Source: Clostridiales bacterium UBA1777 (GTDB lineage Bacteria > Bacillota > Clostridia > Oscillospirales > Oscillospiraceae). Taken from it: a stretch of 15,980 nucleotides of DNA. The stretch is taken from the NCBI GenBank assembly GCA_002315275.1, contig DCGN01000140.1:9361-25340 (forward strand), read 5' to 3'. The notes beneath the pieces were generated by a model. It ran no database searches, was not told where the DNA came from, and saw only the letters and a list, made by a program, of their open reading frames with translations. The position numbers were made by a program, and so were the translations under genes. The first letter of the stretch is position 1. Each line of letters opens with the position of its first letter. This document shows, piece after piece, positions 13,086 through 15,980 of this stretch.

Positions 13086-15820
13086 CAGAATGCGCCCTCC
13101 ATGTAATTCACTATTGCGTAGCAGATGTTGTGCGTTGCTTCTCTCAGCGCATTGCCCACATTCTCGGGATCGGCGGAGTATGCCTTTGCGAGCTTCTCCT
13201 GCGAGGTCTGAAGCCCCATCTCGAGCATCAGATCATTGCCGTTTTCGATAGCCGTCTTCGCATCCATCCAATCGCCGAGGCAGGCATCCGTCGTGACGAA
13301 GCCCTTGAAGCCCCATTCGCCGCGGAGAAGATTCTCCAGCAGCTCGCTCGATCCGCCGCACCACTTGCAGCCGAGGCAGGTGAACGAGCTCATAACGCCG
13401 CCCGCTCCGCCTTCCTTGATCGCTATTTCAAACGGTCTGAGATAGAGCTCGCGCAGCGCCTGCTCGCTGACCCATGTGTACAGCTTGCTTCTCGCGTTGA
13501 GCTCCGTGTCGTTGCAGACGAAGTGCTTCACTATTGCGACAACGCCCTTGCTCTGCACGCCCTGAATAGCGGCGGCGGCCATCTTGCCGCAGATGAGCGG
13601 ATCCTCCGAGAAGTACTCGCTGTTTCTGCCTCCTATGGACGAGCGGTGGAGGTTGACCGCCGGAGCGTACCAGCCGTCCACGCCGTATGCCATAGCCTCC
13701 GTGCCTACGCACTCTCCGAGTCTGTAGGCGAGGTCATTGTTCCATGTTGAGCCGAGCACGCACTCCATCGGATAGCCGACGGCGTTTACGTCCGAGAACA
13801 TCGAGTTGATGCCCGAGGGGCCGTCAAGCAGGTTCGTCTCGGGCACGCCGAGGCGCTTTATCTGCTCCGTGTGCCAGCCTCCGTTTGCCGTGAGGCGGAT
13901 CATATCCTTAACGGTGAACTCGTCAAGGAACCGCTCCCACAGTTCATCGCCGTAGGAAAGACCCTTCAGGTCTATAAGCTCCAGCCCGTTGTCCGCGCCG
14001 TAGGTCGGCTCGGTCACGTATTCTGCCGTTCCCTCCTCATACTCGGCTATCGCTGCAAGAAGCTCGCGGGATGCCGTGTATCCGGAGGCGGCCTGCGGGA
14101 AGGTTCCCTCCCAATCGTCACGGGAGAGGAACTCGGTGTCGCCCTCGGCGAAGGAGAAGATATTGTGTATTCCCGTGAGAGTAGTCATATCAACGCCGTA
14201 TTCCTTGTCCACGGGAGATATCTGCGGATATAGGTCAAAGGATTTCACGGCATCGTGCACGTCGCTTCCGATGCATATGAAATAGTATCCGTTTTCAAGT
14301 AGGAACGACTCAAGCTCCGTTGAGTACGATGCCAGCTCGCTCACGGGGAACGAGAGCTTCACGGCCTCTGTCTCGCCCGGCTGAAGCTCACCCGTCTTTC
14401 CGTAGGCCGCCAGCTCTATGGCGGATTTTTCAATGCTGCTGCCGTCATAATACGGCGGCTGGAAGTATACCTCCACAACGTCCTTGCCTGCGGCTGTGCC
14501 CGTGTTCGTCACGTTTACGATCACGTCGATATTGCCCGCGAGAGCGTCGCAGTACACTACCTCCTGCTCAAACGTCGTATAGCTCAGGCCGTAGCCGAAC
14601 GGGAAGAGCACGTTGTCCCAATATTCATCCTCGTAAACGAAGCGGGTCTCATAGTATCTGTAGCCGACGTAGATGCCCTCGGAGTACTCGATTGCGTGAG
14701 CATCGAGATTGTCATACCCGTAATCGCCGTAGGTCTGATAGGACGGCTCGTCCGTTATCCTCAGCGGCCATGTATCGACCGTTCTGCCGGAGGGGTTCAC
14801 CTCTCCGATCAGCACGTCGGCGATGGCTGCAGGGCCCTGCGCCCCCGGTGCGCCGACCCACAGCACGGCATCGGCGGACTCGTAATCGTTTATAAAGCCG
14901 AGCTCCATCACGTTGCCGGAATTGATGATGAATATAACGTGCTCAAACGCGCGGCACACCTTGTCAACAAGCTCCATGCGGTTCGGCATCGCAAGGCTCA
15001 TTATCTGCAGGATGCCGAGGTCTATCTCGTCTCCCTCAACCTCCTGCGAGCTGAGAACTATAAGCGCCGTGTCGCAGCCGGAGGCTGCCTTTGCGATCGT
15101 CTCATCGTCAAGCGCCGTCCAGTCATCAAGCTCCTCAGCGCCGGTAAAGTAGCTCTTGAGCATGGCTCCGATGCCGCCGGACTTGCCGCCCGCCGTAACG
15201 CCGAGCCTTCTGTATGCCTCGTTGAGATCTTTATCGTAGCGGATGCCCGCGTTGTCGAAGGCTTCAAACAGCGTCATCGCGTCGGACTGATCCGCGCCCG
15301 CAGAGCCCGAGCCGCCGTATACGAAGTTGTACGCGTCATCGCCGAAAACGCATATATCCTTCGTCTGAAGCGGGAGCACCGCGTCATCGTTTTTCAGCAG
15401 CACGAAGCCCTCGTCGCATATCGCCCTTGCGAGATCCTCTCCGCTTTTACGCGCGAGGTCTGCGCCGTAGGTGTCGTCTGTGTACTTCTGGCTCGAAAGC
15501 ACGCGGGAGAGCATCGTGGTCGTCGGCAGGGTGAAGAGAATAGCCGCCACGAGCAGCCCCGCTATAGCAGACAGCACAACGGTTCTCGGCAGTCTGTTCT
15601 TTCTGCGCCTGAATGCCTTGAAGCCGCGCTTTCTCGCAGTCTTCTCCGTCTTATCGACAGTCTTAAGCTCCGCAAGGTAATCGGCCCTGCGCTTCTTCTG
15701 CTCGGCGGAAAAAGCCTTTGCCTGCTCCTCTCCCGCATCTCTCGCGGCTTTTCTGTCCTTTAAAAAGGCCTCGGCCGCTTCTCTGCCGGCTTGCTTGTAT
15801 TTGTTGAGATCAGCGTTCAT
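13085..15820 (-). CDS. Membrane-anchored, domain-permuted GH3 beta-glucosidase
   Basis: The 911-residue protein starts with about 75 highly charged Ala/Lys/Glu/Arg-rich residues, then KRGFKAFRRRKNRLPR and one membrane span (80-99). Positive-inside orientation puts the enzyme outside the cell. The domain order is reversed relative to most GH3 proteins. The alpha/beta sandwich comes first (EGFVLLKND at 137-145, candidate acid/base Glu260 or Glu262 in SQEVEGDE). A fibronectin III-like domain follows (VNVTNTGTAAGKDVVEVYF), and the barrel comes last with LLDGPSGIN, GRNSEYFSEDP, KHFVCNDTE and Asp845 in FVTTDACLGDW as nucleophile. Ruminococcus albus and Butyrivibrio fibrisolvens glucosidases have this permuted order. 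AGGAGGAG precedes the ATG at 15820. It is the first gene of the glucosidase pair. Confidence 0.93.
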   Translation of the reverse strand: MNADLNKYKQAGREAAEAFLKDRKAARDAGEEQAKAFSAEQKKRRADYLAELKTVDKTEKTARKRGFKAFRRRKNRLPRTVVLSAIAGLLVAAILFTLPTTTMLSRVLSSQKYTDDTYGADLARKSGEDLARAICDEGFVLLKNDDAVLPLQTKDICVFGDDAYNFVYGGSGSAGADQSDAMTLFEAFDNAGIRYDKDLNEAYRRLGVTAGGKSGGIGAMLKSYFTGAEELDDWTALDDETIAKAASGCDTALIVLSSQEVEGDEIDLGILQIMSLAMPNRMELVDKVCRAFEHVIFIINSGNVMELGFINDYESADAVLWVGAPGAQGPAAIADVLIGEVNPSGRTVDTWPLRITDEPSYQTYGDYGYDNLDAHAIEYSEGIYVGYRYYETRFVYEDEYWDNVLFPFGYGLSYTTFEQEVVYCDALAGNIDVIVNVTNTGTAAGKDVVEVYFQPPYYDGSSIEKSAIELAAYGKTGELQPGETEAVKLSFPVSELASYSTELESFLLENGYYFICIGSDVHDAVKSFDLYPQISPVDKEYGVDMTTLTGIHNIFSFAEGDTEFLSRDDWEGTFPQAASGYTASRELLAAIAEYEEGTAEYVTEPTYGADNGLELIDLKGLSYGDELWERFLDEFTVKDMIRLTANGGWHTEQIKRLGVPETNLLDGPSGINSMFSDVNAVGYPMECVLGSTWNNDLAYRLGECVGTEAMAYGVDGWYAPAVNLHRSSIGGRNSEYFSEDPLICGKMAAAAIQGVQSKGVVAIVKHFVCNDTELNARSKLYTWVSEQALRELYLRPFEIAIKEGGAGGVMSSFTCLGCKWCGGSSELLENLLRGEWGFKGFVTTDACLGDWMDAKTAIENGNDLMLEMGLQTSQEKLAKAYSADPENVGNALREATHNICYAIVNYMEGAF

Positions 15821-15867
15821 TTACACTCCTCCTACGCCAAATTTGTGTATAATATCACTTATCTCAT

Positions 15868-15896
15868 ATTTTATCACACAGCGCACCGCAGAGCAA
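15868..15896 (-). promoter_or_regulatory. Promoter of the GH3 gene pair
   Basis: TTGCTC (15896-15891, minus strand) and TAAAAT (15873-15868) are 17 bases apart, about 48 bases upstream of the start. A second possible -10 (TATTAT, 15854-15849) lacks a -35. Confidence 0.55.
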
Positions 15897-15929
15897 GGAA
15901 AAATACAGTTTGGAGTGTGGATTTGCAGG

Positions 15930-15980
15930 GTCGAACATTGTTCGCCGTAACCTGCCGCCTCCCCTTGGATAAGGGGAGGT
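15930..15980. repeat. Second copy of the palindromic intergenic repeat (cut by window end)
   Basis: The hairpin CGAAC-ATT-GTTCG (15932-15944) is followed by CCTCCCCTTGGATAAGGGGAGG (15958-15979). The block GCCTCCCCTTGGATA is identical to 7616-7631, and the hairpin order is the same as in the island at 7584. A CAGTTTGGAGT stretch (15906-15916) just before it is also found, inverted, at the end of that island. The element probably continues beyond the window. Confidence 0.7.

Noticed and set aside
1..15980. tRNA, rRNA genes or transposase genes
   Set aside because: No sequence with such features was recognised on either strand.

Overview
The window looks like Bacillota (class Clostridia, most likely an Oscillospiraceae/Ruminococcaceae-type gut anaerobe). 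The signs are a T-box-controlled alaS, the core block tmk-mltG-U32 peptidase-alaS, Shine-Dalgarno sites of the AGGAGG type, GG-leader bacteriocin-like peptides, a domain-swapped GH3 beta-glucosidase of the kind known from rumen and gut clostridia, and short palindromic intergenic repeats typical of these genomes. Apart from a DeoR regulator and a small lipoprotein, all genes lie on the minus strand.

Left block (about 1-3680), housekeeping. Read on the minus strand it carries tmk (dTMP kinase), mltG (lytic transglycosylase), a U32-family Fe-S protein (tRNA-hydroxylation type) and the 5' end of alaS. alaS has its own promoter and an alanine T-box leader with a GCC specifier. Hand-counted sample lines give about 45-52% GC here and about 60-67% from 3700 onward. 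The step falls at the 16-base gap between tmk and the next gene, so the left block is either a natural join or an assembly chimera.

Middle block (3690-6160). A sirtuin and a WecG/TagA/CpsF glycosyltransferase form a translationally coupled pair. A divergent DeoR-type repressor has a strong extended -10 promoter and an inverted repeat at its transcription start. A bidirectional terminator closes the block.

Accessory island (6173-7543). Three tandem small genes on the minus strand encode peptides with double-glycine leaders (class II bacteriocin / peptide pheromone type). The middle one is interrupted by an in-frame TAA inside the leader. Divergent to them is a 114-residue lipoprotein carrying the cystatin signature QVVAG and an N-terminal GGW. 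No ABC exporter with a C39 peptidase, no immunity gene and no modification enzyme is visible here. The AT-rich divergent region has a clear -10 but no -35 for the peptide genes, and four ACTGT repeats. This is the most interesting part of the window.

Repeat island (7584-7806): a gene-free stretch of several perfect hairpins, one module of which recurs at the right edge (15930-15980).

Right block (7852-15820). An acyl-CoA ligase, a nucleoside phosphorylase-family protein and a Dabb-like small protein form one tightly overlapped operon. Upstream of it lie two GH3 beta-glucosidases overlapping by one base: a membrane-anchored, probably extracellular enzyme with permuted domain order, and a cytosolic enzyme with classical order plus a C-terminal extension. 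Together they suggest two-stage use of beta-glucosides, with the first cut at the surface and the second inside the cell.
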